Shown here piece after piece: positions 1 through 7,877 of a DNA stretch of 8,061 nt. The stretch is from Alphaproteobacteria bacterium (GTDB lineage: Bacteria > Pseudomonadota > Alphaproteobacteria > Rhizobiales > Xanthobacteraceae). Below the pieces are notes generated by a model that was not told where the DNA came from, did no database searches, and saw only the letters and a list, made by a program, of their open reading frames with translations. The number at the start of each line of letters is the position of its first letter. Within the stretch, counting starts at the first letter, position 1. The DNA lies in assembly GCA_005884465.1 (NCBI GenBank), contig VAZH01000422.1:1-8061 (forward strand), written 5' to 3'. Made by a program: the position numbers and the translations under genes.

Positions 1-3
1 GCC

Positions 4-225
4 TCAAAGCCCCGTATATCCAGCCTTCACCGGATCGTTGCTGCCATCGAGTTCGCGTAAATAGGTCAGCCCGCATACCGTCAGGCGATTCATGTCCTTT
101 TCACCGGCCTCGAACAATGTCGTGACATACTCCGTCACCTTGACGCGGGCCTCGTCATTGGCGGCGGCACGGCGGTTCATCAAGAGATCATAGGTCTGCA
201 TGATGCGGTCGATGGCAGCTTCCAT
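4..225 (-). CDS. Small hypothetical protein, 73 aa (paralogue of the upstream small gene)
   Basis: Complete reading frame with ATG at 225 and TGA at 4-6. I do not recognise the family. The product is mostly helical and charged, with no signal peptide or membrane segment, so it is probably cytoplasmic. It lies 36 bp downstream of another 73-residue gene on the same strand, so the two are probably co-transcribed. Its second half shares a spaced pattern with that neighbour: LF-x2-GE-x4-RL, then a hydrophobic residue plus T, ending in EL. This suggests an old tandem duplication. The ribosome binding site is weak (an AAAG-rich stretch before the ATG), which fits translation of a downstream operon gene. 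The reality of the gene rests on sensible composition, tight spacing and the similarity to its neighbour. Its function is unknown. Confidence 0.6.
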   Translation of the reverse strand: MEAAIDRIMQTYDLLMNRRAAANDEARVKVTEYVTTLFEAGEKDMNRLTVCGLTYLRELDGSNDPVKAGYTGL

Positions 226-261
226 GGATTTCTTTCGGCTGTTGATCAGGCGGGCTGTCGC

Positions 262-483
262 TCAAACAAGCTCGGATTCGAATTGCGTGATCGCCTTGTT
301 GGCGAGCCTGATCTTGTTGGATTCGCCGCGCTGAAACAACGCGACGATGATTTGAAGCAGCCGTTCGTCGGTGACAAAGCTGTCGCTGATGGCGCCGGTC
401 TGGCGAAGATAGTTCGAGGCGATCGCATAGGCGTCGCCGACTACCTCCACGCTCATAATCCGCAATCCGCGCTCGACCAGCAT
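262..483 (-). CDS. Small hypothetical protein, 73 aa
   Basis: The open frame extends back to 642, but that part reads through the terminator at 558-601 and is unlikely to be translated. I chose ATG 483 because GGAAGGA lies 8 nt upstream (492-498 on the minus strand). A second ATG at 456 has no comparable site. The predicted protein is 73 residues, soluble and mainly helical, beginning MLVERGLRIMSVEV and ending FESELV. Residues of the LF-x2-GE-x4-RL pattern match the downstream 73-residue gene, so the pair look like diverged paralogues in one small operon. The gene comes after the regulator at 682-1197 on the same strand but is separated from it by a strong terminator, so it probably has its own promoter in about 500-557. 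I do not recognise a function. Confidence 0.6.
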   Translation of the reverse strand: MLVERGLRIMSVEVVGDAYAIASNYLRQTGAISDSFVTDERLLQIIVALFQRGESNKIRLANKAITQFESELV

Positions 484-491
484 GAGCTCAG

Positions 492-498
492 TCCTTCC
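492..498 (-). promoter_or_regulatory. Ribosome binding site fixing the start at 483
   Basis: On the minus strand the sequence reads GGAAGGA, 8 nt before the ATG at 483. This favours a 73-residue product over both the longer open frame (to 642) and the shorter ATG at 456. Confidence 0.6.
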
Positions 499-557
499 GA
501 TACGGATATTAAAGCGCAACCCCCGGCACTGGTTCCGCCGCAGAAGCCTGTTTTTGA

Positions 558-601
558 CCACCAAAAACAAAACGCACCGGCCCGAAAACCGGGTCGATGC
601 G
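558..601 (-). terminator. Rho-independent terminator after the LdtR-like gene
   Basis: Read on the minus strand, a GC-rich hairpin (573-601) is followed at once by TTTTGTTTTTGG. The outer stem is CGCA 573-576 with TGCG 598-601. The inner stem is 578-584 with 590-596, including one G-T pair, and the loop is 585-589. It lies about 80 bp past the stop of the regulator gene, the classic arrangement for ending that transcript. A second, wider inverted repeat (CCACCAAAAA 558-567 with TTTTTGGTGG 617-626) encloses the hairpin. A weaker GCCGG/CCGGC hairpin lies closer to the gene (629-651). Confidence 0.8.
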
Positions 602-681
602 CTTGGGGAAGTTGTCTTTTTGGTGGCTGCCGGTCTTTTCAAAGCGCCGGCTTGGCCGTTTTGTCGTGGGTCGAGAAAGTC

Positions 682-1197
682 TCAGAGCCGATACAGGATC
701 TGGTCGGTCCAGAACCGCTCGAGCCGGTGCAGCGACTTGTTCAGGGTCGCGAACTCCTCGTTCGAGATGCCGCCGACCTGTTCCACGGTCTTGACGTGCT
801 TCTGATAGAGCGCGTCGACGATGCGGCGGATTTCCTGGCCCTGCGCGGTGAGGCGGATGCGGACCGAGCGACGATCGACGCGCGAGCGCTGATGATCGAG
901 GAAGCCGAGTTCGACCAGCTTCTTCAGATTGTAGGAGACATTGGAGCCGAGGTAATAGCCGCGCGTGCGCAATTCGCCGGCGGTCAATTCCTTGTCGCCG
1001 ATGTTATAGAGCAATAACGCCTGCACCGAATTGATGTCGGCGCGGCCGCGGCGATCGAATTCATCCTTGATGACGTCGAGCAGGCGGCGATGCAGCCGCT
1101 CCACCAAAGTCAACGCCTCGAGATAGAGCGACTGCACCGGAGCCTGGCCGGCAGCACGTTCAGCGGGTTCTACCGCCGTTGCAACGGCTTTGATCAT
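682..1197 (-). CDS. ldtR: LdtR-like winged-helix (MarR-type) transcriptional regulator
   Basis: The 171-residue product reads as a winged-helix DNA-binding protein. A leading helix (about 21-50) would serve dimerisation. Residues 54-80 (INSVQALLLYNIGDKELTAGEL...) form the start of the wHTH, residues 83-100 (LGSNVSYNLKKLVELGFL) the recognition helix, and 102-120 (HQRSRVDRRSVRIRLTAQG) the wing with the usual D-R-R turn. A C-terminal helix pair follows. The pattern matches the LdtR group of Rhizobiales as I recall it; in Liberibacter and Sinorhizobium LdtR controls L,D-transpeptidase and osmotic-stress or motility genes. No transpeptidase gene is present here. The start at 1197 is supported by AGGGGAAG just upstream. 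A terminator follows the gene and a palindrome lies in its 5' region, so autoregulation is possible. The MarR-type fold is clear; the ldtR name is less certain. Confidence 0.85.
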   Translation of the reverse strand: MIKAVATAVEPAERAAGQAPVQSLYLEALTLVERLHRRLLDVIKDEFDRRGRADINSVQALLLYNIGDKELTAGELRTRGYYLGSNVSYNLKKLVELGFLDHQRSRVDRRSVRIRLTAQGQEIRRIVDALYQKHVKTVEQVGGISNEEFATLNKSLHRLERFWTDQILYRL

Positions 1198-1210
1198 GAC
1201 ACTTCCCCTG

Positions 1211-1240
1211 TTGTCGTTTTTGTCGACTTATTCGACGAAA
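1211..1240. promoter_or_regulatory. Palindrome in the promoter region of the LdtR-like gene
   Basis: GTCGA (1222-1226) and TCGAC (1232-1236) form a perfect 5-bp inverted repeat around CTTAT. Flanking T and A runs extend it with one mismatch to about 1218-1240. TTGTCG also occurs twice in direct orientation (1211-1216, 1220-1225). It sits 14-43 bp upstream of the regulator's start codon, where an autoregulatory operator would be expected. No convincing -35/-10 pair was picked out. The regulator binding it is a guess. Confidence 0.4.
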
Positions 1241-1517
1241 CTTTTGTCCCGCCTGATAGCTTCAACTTAAGGGGGCGGTTTGAAGATCAGCTTAAATAAG
1301 ACAATAAAGAGATCATGAATTTAAGACAGTGAATCGCGGATTAAGCCCATGGACAAAGGACTTTTCGCAACCTTTCATTGACGGTGCACCTCTCCTGTTC
1401 ACGCTTCGTTGGCGCTCGCTGTCGCATATGGAAACAGCGTCGTTCGAATTCGAAACTCTTGCGTAACGGGTATGGCGGCCGCCTTAAGGTGACCCAAAAG
1501 TTACCGCAAAACTTTTC

Positions 1518-1548
1518 CGAAAATTTTATCCAACCACGTGAATTTTCG
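1518..1548. repeat. AT-rich inverted repeat downstream of the DUF6163-like gene
   Basis: CGAAAATT (1518-1525) and AATTTTCG (1541-1548) are perfect 8-bp inverted arms with a 15-nt loop. They lie 24 bp past the stop of the minus-strand gene, so the repeat could mark a transcript end. The stem is AT-rich and no clean T-run follows it, so a terminator call is weak. Confidence 0.3.
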
Positions 1549-1571
1549 CGGGGCGGCGTATTTCAGCAGAG

Positions 1572-2033
1572 TTATGGCGGCCGTTCGCGCGCGGCCATCC
1601 ACGCCAGCGCCAGATAGGCCGCCAGCATCAGGGCTTCCAGGCCGACGACCGTGAGGCTGCCGCCATAGATTCCGGGAAACATCAGTTCGATCACCGCCAT
1701 CGATACCACGGTGGTCAGCCACACCACCGCGCCCCAGGGCGTCGCGAGCCACAATCCGACCGCGGCAACCAGTTCGATGACCGCGAAATAGACGGTGGCG
1801 GTCTGCCAGGCCATCGGCTGGTTTTCGAAGGCATCTTCCTCGCCGCCGATAAAGCCCGTGACCTGGGCCCAGTGATAGAGACCCTTGGCCACCGAGATCA
1901 CCGCCATGATGCGCAGGAAGAATACCAGCCGCCGGGTCCACGCATTGTCTTCCGTTTCGATCCGCTCCGACGAGATCGCCGCCACCGACATGGCATTGTC
2001 CCGCGACTGGTCGCGCGATGGGGTTTCAGACAT
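1572..2033 (-). CDS. Four-helix integral membrane protein, DUF6163-like
   Basis: The 153-residue product has a polar N-terminus (about 1-33) and four hydrophobic segments: roughly 35-56, 80-98, 102-119 and 127-147. They are joined by short loops and end in a positive tail (AARERPP), as expected for a small inner-membrane protein. Its overall pattern resembles the uncharacterised DUF6163 group of Rhizobiales and, more loosely, DoxX-like four-helix proteins. No catalytic motif is visible and the function is unknown. The chosen ATG at 2033 has no good ribosome binding site. An in-frame ATG at 1991 (giving 139 residues, MSVAAISSERIE...) is equally possible, since everything before it is polar. 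The gene is divergent from hemB and on the same strand as the LdtR-like regulator, but the 374-bp gap argues against a shared transcript. Confidence 0.8.
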   Translation of the reverse strand: MSETPSRDQSRDNAMSVAAISSERIETEDNAWTRRLVFFLRIMAVISVAKGLYHWAQVTGFIGGEEDAFENQPMAWQTATVYFAVIELVAAVGLWLATPWGAVVWLTTVVSMAVIELMFPGIYGGSLTVVGLEALMLAAYLALAWMAARERPP

Positions 2034-2137
2034 GGCAAACGCTGTTCATGATCGGGAACTGTTCTTCATTGCACGAACTCATGGGCCCTCGGCGCGGCAA
2101 AATCAATCCGGGCCGGAGATGGCCGGGAAGCTCCTTA

Positions 2138-3414
<1,277 letters not shown>

Positions 3415-3478
3415 GGCTAGTAGCGCTCTTGCGGCCGGGAACCGGCATTCCCATGTCTCGCTGCGGGAATACACAGTC

Positions 3479-3484
3479 GGGAGG
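3479..3484 (+). promoter_or_regulatory. Ribosome binding site of the RDD gene
   Basis: GGGAGG lies 7 nt before the ATG at 3492 and 4 nt before the overlapping ATG at 3489. The spacing favours 3492 and excludes the longer open frame that starts with a TTG at 3429. Confidence 0.7.
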
Positions 3485-3491
3485 ACTGATG

Positions 3492-4037
3492 ATGTCTTAC
3501 AGCGGTTCGGGTGACACGGGCGCCTGGCGCAACGACGGCGGAGTCCCGCCGCATGCCTTCGATCCCTGGACGCAGCCCGAATTGTTTCGCGGCGTGCTGA
3601 CGCGGCGGGTGTTCGCGTTCCTGATCGACCTCGTGGTGCTTTCGATTCCAGTGATACTTGCTTACGTGTTCATCGCCGTGTTCGGGCTGATCACGCTGGG
3701 ATTGGGTTGGCTGCTGTTTTGGCTGGTGTGGCCGGCCTCGGTGATCTGGGCCATCATCTACTATGGTGCATCGCTGGGCGGGCCGCATTCGGCCACGCTG
3801 GGCATGCGCGTGATGGATCTGGAACTGCGCACCTGGTACGGGGCGCCGGGCTATTTCGTCCTCGGCGCCATGCATGCCGTGCTGTTCTGGATTTCGGTGT
3901 CGATGCTGACGCCGCTGGTTCTGTTGATCGGCCTGTTCAACAGCCGCCGGCGGCTGTTGCACGATCTCATTTTGGGAACCATGGTTATCAACAGCTCGGT
4001 CCGTACTCCGGTAGCGCAACCGGCGCGAACCCTCTGA
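3492..4037 (+). CDS. RDD family membrane protein
   Basis: The 181-residue protein has a polar N-terminal tail (1-34) and then the RDD domain. The first helix carries the family arginine and aspartate (RRVFAFLIDLVVL, 38-50). A second hydrophobic block follows at about 68-92. The signature ATLGMRVMDL lies at 101-110, a third helix region at about 120-148, and a conserved end RRRLLHDLILGTMVI (152-166) with the last aspartate at 158. RDD proteins sit in the inner membrane; some have been linked to ion transport, but the role of this one is unknown. The start is set by GGGAGG at 3479-3484. The gene lies 108 bp after hemB on the same strand with palindromic element A between them, so co-transcription is possible but not certain. 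No separate promoter was identified. Confidence 0.9.
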   Translation: MSYSGSGDTGAWRNDGGVPPHAFDPWTQPELFRGVLTRRVFAFLIDLVVLSIPVILAYVFIAVFGLITLGLGWLLFWLVWPASVIWAIIYYGASLGGPHSATLGMRVMDLELRTWYGAPGYFVLGAMHAVLFWISVSMLTPLVLLIGLFNSRRRLLHDLILGTMVINSSVRTPVAQPARTL

Positions 4038-4087
4038 GGCACCCGTCCGACTTAGGGCAAACGGTTTGTTCCTTTCGGCAAACCCAA

Positions 4088-4116
4088 TTGACCGTCAGGC
4101 TCGGCGGCGCGATGCT
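4088..4116 (+). promoter_or_regulatory. Candidate sigma-70-type promoter for bpt
   Basis: TTGACC (4088-4093) is a near-consensus -35 hexamer, followed after exactly 17 nt by GATGCT (4111-4116), a weak -10. It lies in the 115-bp gap between the RDD gene and bpt. A small palindrome CAAAC-G-GTTTG (4058-4068) just upstream, with a further CAAACC at 4079-4084, may form a weak hairpin after the RDD gene. The call rests on hexamer match and spacing only. Confidence 0.35.
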
Positions 4117-4152
4117 ACTGCCTGAAGCTGCTTCGGAGCCTGACGATATCCC

Positions 4153-4929
4153 GTGACCCAACACTCGCGTGACACTCCTCAATTTTACCTGACGGCGCCC
4201 TCGCCCTGCCCCTATCTGCCGGGCCGGCATGAGCGCAAGGTGTTCACGCATCTGGTCGGCGACAAGGCCGGCGATCTCAACGATCTGCTCACCCATGGCG
4301 GCTTCCGCCGCAGCCAGTCGATCGCCTACCGGCCGGCCTGCGACCAGTGCCGCGCCTGCGTTTCGGTTCGGGTCATCGCCAACGAGTTCCGCCCCTCGCG
4401 CAATTTCAGGAAAATCCTCGCCCGCAACGCCGACATATCAGGCGAACAGCGCAGCGCGGTGCCGACGTCGGAGCAGTATTCGGTGTTCCGCGCCTATCTC
4501 GACGAGCGCCACCGCCATGGCGGCATGGCGGACATGACCGTGCTGGATTACGCGATGATGGTGGAGGATAGCCATGTCGAAACCCGCATCATCGAATATC
4601 GCCGGCGGGGTGGCGATCCCGGCGCGACCGGGCGCGGCGACGAACTGGTGGCGGTGGCGCTGACCGACGTGCTCAGCGACGGGCTGTCGATGGTGTATTC
4701 GTTCTTCGAACCGTCCGAGGAAAATCGCTCGCTCGGCACCTTCATGATCCTCGACCACATCACGCGCGCCAGACGACAGGGACTGCCTTACGTCTATCTC
4801 GGCTACTGGATCGAAGGCTCGAAGAAGATGGACTATAAAGGCCGCTTCCTGCCGCAGCAGCGCCTTGCCCCCAGTGGCTGGATGCGCATCGAGGCCTCGG
4901 GCGAAGTGCCGACCGAGCCGCAGGACTAG
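4153..4929 (+). CDS. bpt: Aspartate/glutamate leucyltransferase (bacterial N-end-rule Bpt)
   Basis: The product (258 residues) belongs to the bacterial homologues of arginyl-tRNA-protein transferase. Bpt moves leucine from leucyl-tRNA onto proteins with N-terminal aspartate or glutamate, marking them for ClpS/ClpAP degradation in the cytosol. Family hallmarks are visible. The N-terminal block [21 protein letters not shown] at 14-34 is followed by the cysteine cluster CDQCRAC (C63, C66, C69). The GNAT-like C-terminal half contains [20 protein letters not shown] (165-184) and the conserved [18 protein letters not shown] (215-232). Length is normal. The start used is GTG 4153, placed right before the conserved N-terminal block; CGGAG upstream is rather far (14 nt), so the start is less certain than the identity. 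A promoter-like sequence lies at 4088-4116. Its neighbours suggest no special partner. Confidence 0.95.
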   Translation: MTQHSRDTPQFYLTAPSPCPYLPGRHERKVFTHLVGDKAGDLNDLLTHGGFRRSQSIAYRPACDQCRACVSVRVIANEFRPSRNFRKILARNADISGEQRSAVPTSEQYSVFRAYLDERHRHGGMADMTVLDYAMMVEDSHVETRIIEYRRRGGDPGATGRGDELVAVALTDVLSDGLSMVYSFFEPSEENRSLGTFMILDHITRARRQGLPYVYLGYWIEGSKKMDYKGRFLPQQRLAPSGWMRIEASGEVPTEPQD

Positions 4930-4958
4930 ATTCTAAGCCGGGCGCACCGCGTCGCTCC

Positions 4959-5004
4959 TTAGTTGATCGTCATATCCCGCGTTAGTTGATCGTCATACCC
5001 CGCG
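4959..5004. repeat. Tandem duplication of a 23-bp unit
   Basis: Units 4959-4981 and 4982-5004 both start TTAGTTGATCGTCATA and end CCCGCG, differing at a single base (T or C at unit position 17). The second unit forms the left end of palindromic element B. The duplicated stretch therefore includes the junction of that element and its flank, as expected from slippage or a partial second copy. Confidence 0.85.
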
Positions 5005-5100
5005 AAAAGCGAAAGCGGGGTATCCAGTGCACCGCGGCCCTTCGAATCAATCACAGGCGTCTTTGAAATGCTGGCTCGCCCGGTCAAGCCGGGCGATGAC
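4992..5100. repeat. Palindromic repeat element B between bpt and mntH
   Basis: The unit is about 109 bp with GTCAT (4992-4996) at one end and ATGAC (5096-5100) at the other. Two strong hairpins flank a spacer. The first is ATACCCCGC (4995-5003) with GCGGGGTAT (5015-5023), 9 bp perfect. The second is TCGCCCGG (5076-5083) with CCGGGCGA (5089-5096), 8 bp perfect. Its form matches a very common Bradyrhizobium intergenic element as I remember it. It lies between the convergent genes bpt and mntH and could slow transcription from both sides. The last 17 mntH codons and its stop (5047-5049) are inside it. Confidence 0.8.
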
Positions 5101-6459
5101 ACTAGTAGTCACCCCCGCACGAAATCGAACACCAGTTTCGCGTTCAGGCATCGTGAGCCAGCGCGGCGCGACGAACGGCCCCATCTTGGGCCGGCTCGCC
5201 GTGAACATCACCAGCGGCACCACGGCGAACGGCAGCTGCAGGCTCAGCACCACCTGGCTGAAGATCAGCAACTGGCCCGTCGCCTTTTCTCCGGCCCAGA
5301 TCGTCACGATGACAGCGGGAACAATGGCGATCATCCGCGTCACCATGCGCCGCAGCCATGGCGCGATGCGCAAGTTGAGAAAGCCCTCCATCACGATCTG
5401 GCCTGAGAGCGTGGCGGTAATGGTCGAGTTGAGCCCACAACACAGAAGCGCGATTGCAAACAACGTCGGCGCCATGGTCGAGCCCAGCAATGGCGCCAGA
5501 AACGCGTGGGCCTGATCGAGCTCCGCAACGTCGGTCTTGCCGACCCGATGAAACGTCGCCGCGGCCAGGATAAGGATCGAGGCGTTGATGATCAACGCCA
5601 GGCACAACGCGATCGAGGACTCGATGGTCGCAAGCGTGATCGCCTCGCGCTTTTCGGCGATGTTGTCGCCATAACCGCGCGTCTGCACCAACCCGGAATG
5701 CAGGTAGAGATTATGCGGCATCACGGTGGCGCCGAGAATGCCGAGCGCGAGATACAGCATCTCGCGGTTGGCTAAAATGTCCGTGGTCGGCGCAAAGCCT
5801 CGGAGCACCGCGCCCCAATCGGGATCGGCCATCGCGATCTGTATCGCGAAGCAGGCCGCGATCACGCCCAGCATCGCCACCACGAAGGCTTCTATCCAGC
5901 GAAACCCGAACGCCTGCAGCGCCAGAATGAGAAATACGTCGGCGGCGGTAATGATCACCCCGAGTTCGAGCGGAATGTGGAACAAGAGATTGAGGCCGAT
6001 GGCGGTGCCGATCACTTCGGCGAGATCGGTGGCGGTGATGGCGATTTCGGCCGACAGCCAAAGCGGCCACGACACCCAGCGCGGAAAGGAATCGCGGCAG
6101 GCCTGCGCCAGGTCACGTCCGGCGCCGACGCCGAGCCGCGTGCACAGCGACTGCAAAATGATCGCCATCACATTGGAGAGCAGCGCGACCGTCAGCAGCG
6201 CGTAGCCGAACTTGGAACCGCCGGCGAGCGAGGTCGCCCAATTGCCGGGATCCATGTAGCCGACAGCCACCAGATAGCCGGGGCCCAGGAACGCCAGCAG
6301 CTTGCGCCAGAACGACCCCTGTTTGGCCGTCTGCACGGAGGCAAACATGCCCGCCAGCGAAGGTTCGCCCCGCTCAGTGCGCCAGCCTGGAGCCAGCGCA
6401 GGGCTGGGGGCGGCCTCAGACGGGGGGTCGGCAGGTATTCCGGGTGCGCGCGCGTCCAT
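5047..6459 (-). CDS. mntH: NRAMP-family manganese transporter MntH, C-terminus replaced
   Basis: MntH imports Mn(II), and less well Fe(II), with protons across the inner membrane. The 470-residue product shows the NRAMP hallmarks: DPGN in helix 1 (70-73) and the signature [19 protein letters not shown] in helix 6 (243-261), with metal-binding M247 and the conserved H249. I count ten transmembrane helices, ending at about 408-425. Family members normally have eleven. Here the sequence after APRWLT (431-436) is polar, and residues 454-470 ([17 protein letters not shown]) are encoded by palindromic element B. Helix 11 therefore seems lost; whether transport survives is unclear. I chose ATG 6459 because it follows the Mur-type box and precedes a normal-length N-terminus. 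The frame stays open to 6903, but that part overlaps the divergent MFS gene. The ribosome binding site is weak. Confidence 0.93.
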   Translation of the reverse strand: MDARAPGIPADPPSEAAPSPALAPGWRTERGEPSLAGMFASVQTAKQGSFWRKLLAFLGPGYLVAVGYMDPGNWATSLAGGSKFGYALLTVALLSNVMAIILQSLCTRLGVGAGRDLAQACRDSFPRWVSWPLWLSAEIAITATDLAEVIGTAIGLNLLFHIPLELGVIITAADVFLILALQAFGFRWIEAFVVAMLGVIAACFAIQIAMADPDWGAVLRGFAPTTDILANREMLYLALGILGATVMPHNLYLHSGLVQTRGYGDNIAEKREAITLATIESSIALCLALIINASILILAAATFHRVGKTDVAELDQAHAFLAPLLGSTMAPTLFAIALLCCGLNSTITATLSGQIVMEGFLNLRIAPWLRRMVTRMIAIVPAVIVTIWAGEKATGQLLIFSQVVLSLQLPFAVVPLVMFTASRPKMGPFVAPRWLTMPERETGVRFRAGVTTSVIARLDRASQHFKDACD

Positions 6460-6487
6460 TCCGGCAAGATAAGGAGATTCGCTCTTA

Positions 6488-6504
6488 TTGCAACTCATTT
6501 GCAA
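6488..6504 (-). promoter_or_regulatory. Candidate Mur (Fur-family) operator of mntH
   Basis: TTGCAA (6488-6493) and TTGCAA (6499-6504) are separated by CTCAT, giving a dyad of two self-complementary hexamers. It lies 29 bp upstream of the mntH start codon. In rhizobia the manganese-responsive Fur homologue Mur represses mntH and sit genes through TTGCAA-rich palindromes, and B. japonicum mntH is known to be under Mur control. Position and sequence fit repression of mntH when manganese is plentiful. The site is also within 100 bp of the divergent MFS start (6602), so an effect on that gene cannot be excluded. Confidence 0.65.
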
Positions 6505-6601
6505 GTGCATCTGGGGTGCGAGGCGCCGGAGCTTGTCGGGAAGCGGGTGGGTTTGGCCGCACCCGGGTCGGACAATAGCGGCAGACCGAAAGGAATAAGT
6601 C

Positions 6602-7765
6602 ATGTCCGCGACCGACGCGCCCCGCTTGCCGCCGACCTTCAACCGTCTGGCATGGTCCAATCTCGCCGCACAGTCGGCCGAGCAGATCGCGCTCGCCGCA
6701 GCCCCGATCGTAGCGGTACTGTTGCTCGGCGTCGGCGAAGGCCAGACCGGGGTGCTGCAGACCGCGCTGACGCTGCCGTTTATCCTGTTCGCGATCCCCG
6801 CCGGCCTGCTCGCCGACCGATTTTCGCGGCGCTGGCTGATGGCCGGCTCCGAAGCCCTGCGCGCCGCGGCGTTGCTCGGAATTCTCGTGCTGATCTGGCT
6901 CAAGCTGTTGACGCTGCCCCTGCTCGCGCTGCTTGGTTTTATCGCGGTCTGCGGAACGGTCGCCTACAGCGTGGCGGCGCCCGCATTGGTGCCGTCGCTG
7001 GTATCGCCTGATGCACTGCCAGCGGCCAATGCCCGGATCGAATTGGCGCGCACGGTCGCGTTTGCCAGCGGACCGGCGCTCGGCGGCGTGCTGGTGGGAT
7101 GGGTGGGCGCGGCGCCGGCCTTTGGGTTTGCCGCGGCACTGTCCATCATGGCGGTGGTGCTGCTGTCCGGGATCTACGAGCCGGCGCGCGCCCCCGCGCC
7201 GCGACGCCATCCGCTGCAGGAGATCAGGGAAGGCGCCGCATTTGTGTTGCATCATCCGCTGCTGCGTCCGGTGTTTGTGACGCAATTCATCTTCAACACG
7301 GCTTCCTTCCTGTTGCTGGCGGTGTTCGTGCCCTATGCGGTGCGTCATCTCGGACTGTCGGCGACCGGTGTCGGCGCCACGCTCGCAATGTACGGCGTCG
7401 GCATGGTAGTCGGCGCACTCCTGGCGACGCGGATGATGCGACGGCTCGCCTTCGGTACCGTGATCGGGCTTGGGCCGGTGACCGGCCTTGTTGCTGCCGC
7501 CGTGATGGCGCTGACCACATTCGTTCCGACGCCGTGGCTTGCGGGTTTGAGCTTTTTCCTGCTCGGCGCAGGTCCGATCCTCTGGGTGATCAGCACCACG
7601 ACATTGCGCCAATCCGTGACCCCGCCAAGGCTGTTGGGGCGGGTGTCCGCCATCAACATCATGAGCTATGGCGCGCGCCCGCTCGGCTCCGCGCTCGGCG
7701 CCATTATGGCGCCGAAGTATGCCTCTATCTCGCGGCCGCGATCTTCGGCGCCCAGGCGCTGGTGA
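6602..7765 (+). CDS. MFS transporter (EntS-like MFS_3 type), frameshifted near the 3' end
   Basis: The open frame encodes 387 residues of a major-facilitator transporter. It has about eleven hydrophobic helices, the loop 2-3 motif [10 protein letters not shown] (68-77), the helix 5 region [18 protein letters not shown] (145-162) and [20 protein letters not shown] (347-366). These resemble the MFS_3 group that includes the enterobactin exporter EntS, so export of a small molecule is likely; the substrate is unknown. The start is supported by AAGGA 7 nt upstream. Family similarity stops after residue 369 (base 7708). The in-frame end, [18 protein letters not shown], is not membrane-like, whereas another frame continues with a perfect twelfth helix. 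A one-base deletion near 7708-7710 explains this; restored, the protein would be 414 residues and end at 7845. The gene is divergent from mntH. Activity of the short form is doubtful. Confidence 0.85.
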   Translation: MSATDAPRLPPTFNRLAWSNLAAQSAEQIALAAAPIVAVLLLGVGEGQTGVLQTALTLPFILFAIPAGLLADRFSRRWLMAGSEALRAAALLGILVLIWLKLLTLPLLALLGFIAVCGTVAYSVAAPALVPSLVSPDALPAANARIELARTVAFASGPALGGVLVGWVGAAPAFGFAAALSIMAVVLLSGIYEPARAPAPRRHPLQEIREGAAFVLHHPLLRPVFVTQFIFNTASFLLLAVFVPYAVRHLGLSATGVGATLAMYGVGMVVGALLATRMMRRLAFGTVIGLGPVTGLVAAAVMALTTFVPTPWLAGLSFFLLGAGPILWVISTTTLRQSVTPPRLLGRVSAINIMSYGARPLGSALGAIMAPKYASISRPRSSAPRRW

Positions 7766-7845
7766 TCCTGATGTCGCCCGCGGTCGCGCTGGCGCAGCAG
7801 CCGGAGATGATCGGCGACGGTCCCGAGGCGCTGCGGGCCTGCTGA
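7708..7845 (+). pseudogene. Out-of-frame 3' remainder of the MFS gene (helix 12 and tail)
   Basis: In the frame beginning at 7708 the sequence reads [20 protein letters not shown] and onwards through a hydrophobic helix to a short polar tail ending EALRAC and a TGA at 7843-7845. This is exactly the missing last helix of the transporter that starts at 6602. The upstream frame ends with ATG at 7706-7708. The two frames join if one G is added to the GG at 7708-7709. Either a real one-base deletion or a sequencing error fits. Confidence 0.75.
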
Positions 7846-7877
7846 GGGCTGCAACACGAACGACCAATGGCTCCCTT

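Larger units (their letters stand above)
1198..1571. other. 374-bp intergenic region without a supported gene
   Basis: This lies between the regulator start (1197) and the stop of the membrane-protein gene (1572), both on the minus strand. Its regulator-proximal end should hold the regulator's promoter. Codon use and composition of the short open frames here do not look coding, and the stretch at 1260-1350 is AT-richer than its surroundings. It contains several small symmetric sequences: a hairpin CGCTGT/ACAGCG (1417-1422, 1434-1439), the perfect 12-bp palindrome TTCGAATTCGAA (1443-1454), GGCGGCCGCC (1474-1483), and an AT-rich inverted repeat at 1518-1548. No tRNA or recognisable RNA was found. 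Confidence 0.6.

Noticed and set aside
283..1017. Plus-strand open frame of 244 codons
   Set aside because: It lies antisense to the LdtR-like regulator, its terminator and the small gene. It shows no domain, and its codons mirror the real minus-strand genes.
1378..1617. Plus-strand open frame of 79 codons in the 374-bp gap
   Set aside because: There is no ribosome binding site, the composition is mixed, and it runs into the antisense end of the membrane-protein gene.
3429..3491. Upstream TTG start for the RDD gene
   Set aside because: GGGAGG at 3479-3484 clearly serves the ATG at 3489/3492, and the extra residues show no family features.
3417..4019. Minus-strand open frame of 200 codons opposite the RDD gene
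   Set aside because: It is rich in histidine, glutamine and arginine and antisense to clear RDD transmembrane helices.
4959..5100. Possible CRISPR-like or direct repeat array
   Set aside because: There are only two 23-bp units, with no spacers and no cas genes; it is better explained as a tandem duplication at the end of a palindromic element.
6460..6903. N-terminal extension of the mntH frame
   Set aside because: It overlaps the well-supported divergent MFS gene, is low-complexity (serine, arginine, alanine), and would run through the Mur-type box and promoter.
5977..7011. Plus-strand open frame of 344 codons across the mntH 5' end and MFS start
   Set aside because: It spans two real genes on opposite strands and their promoter region. 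Its composition is not protein-like.
6485..7867. Long minus-strand open frame of 460 codons opposite the MFS gene
   Set aside because: It is an antisense shadow in high-GC DNA, rich in arginine, glutamine and histidine, with no recognisable fold. The plus strand encodes clear MFS helices.
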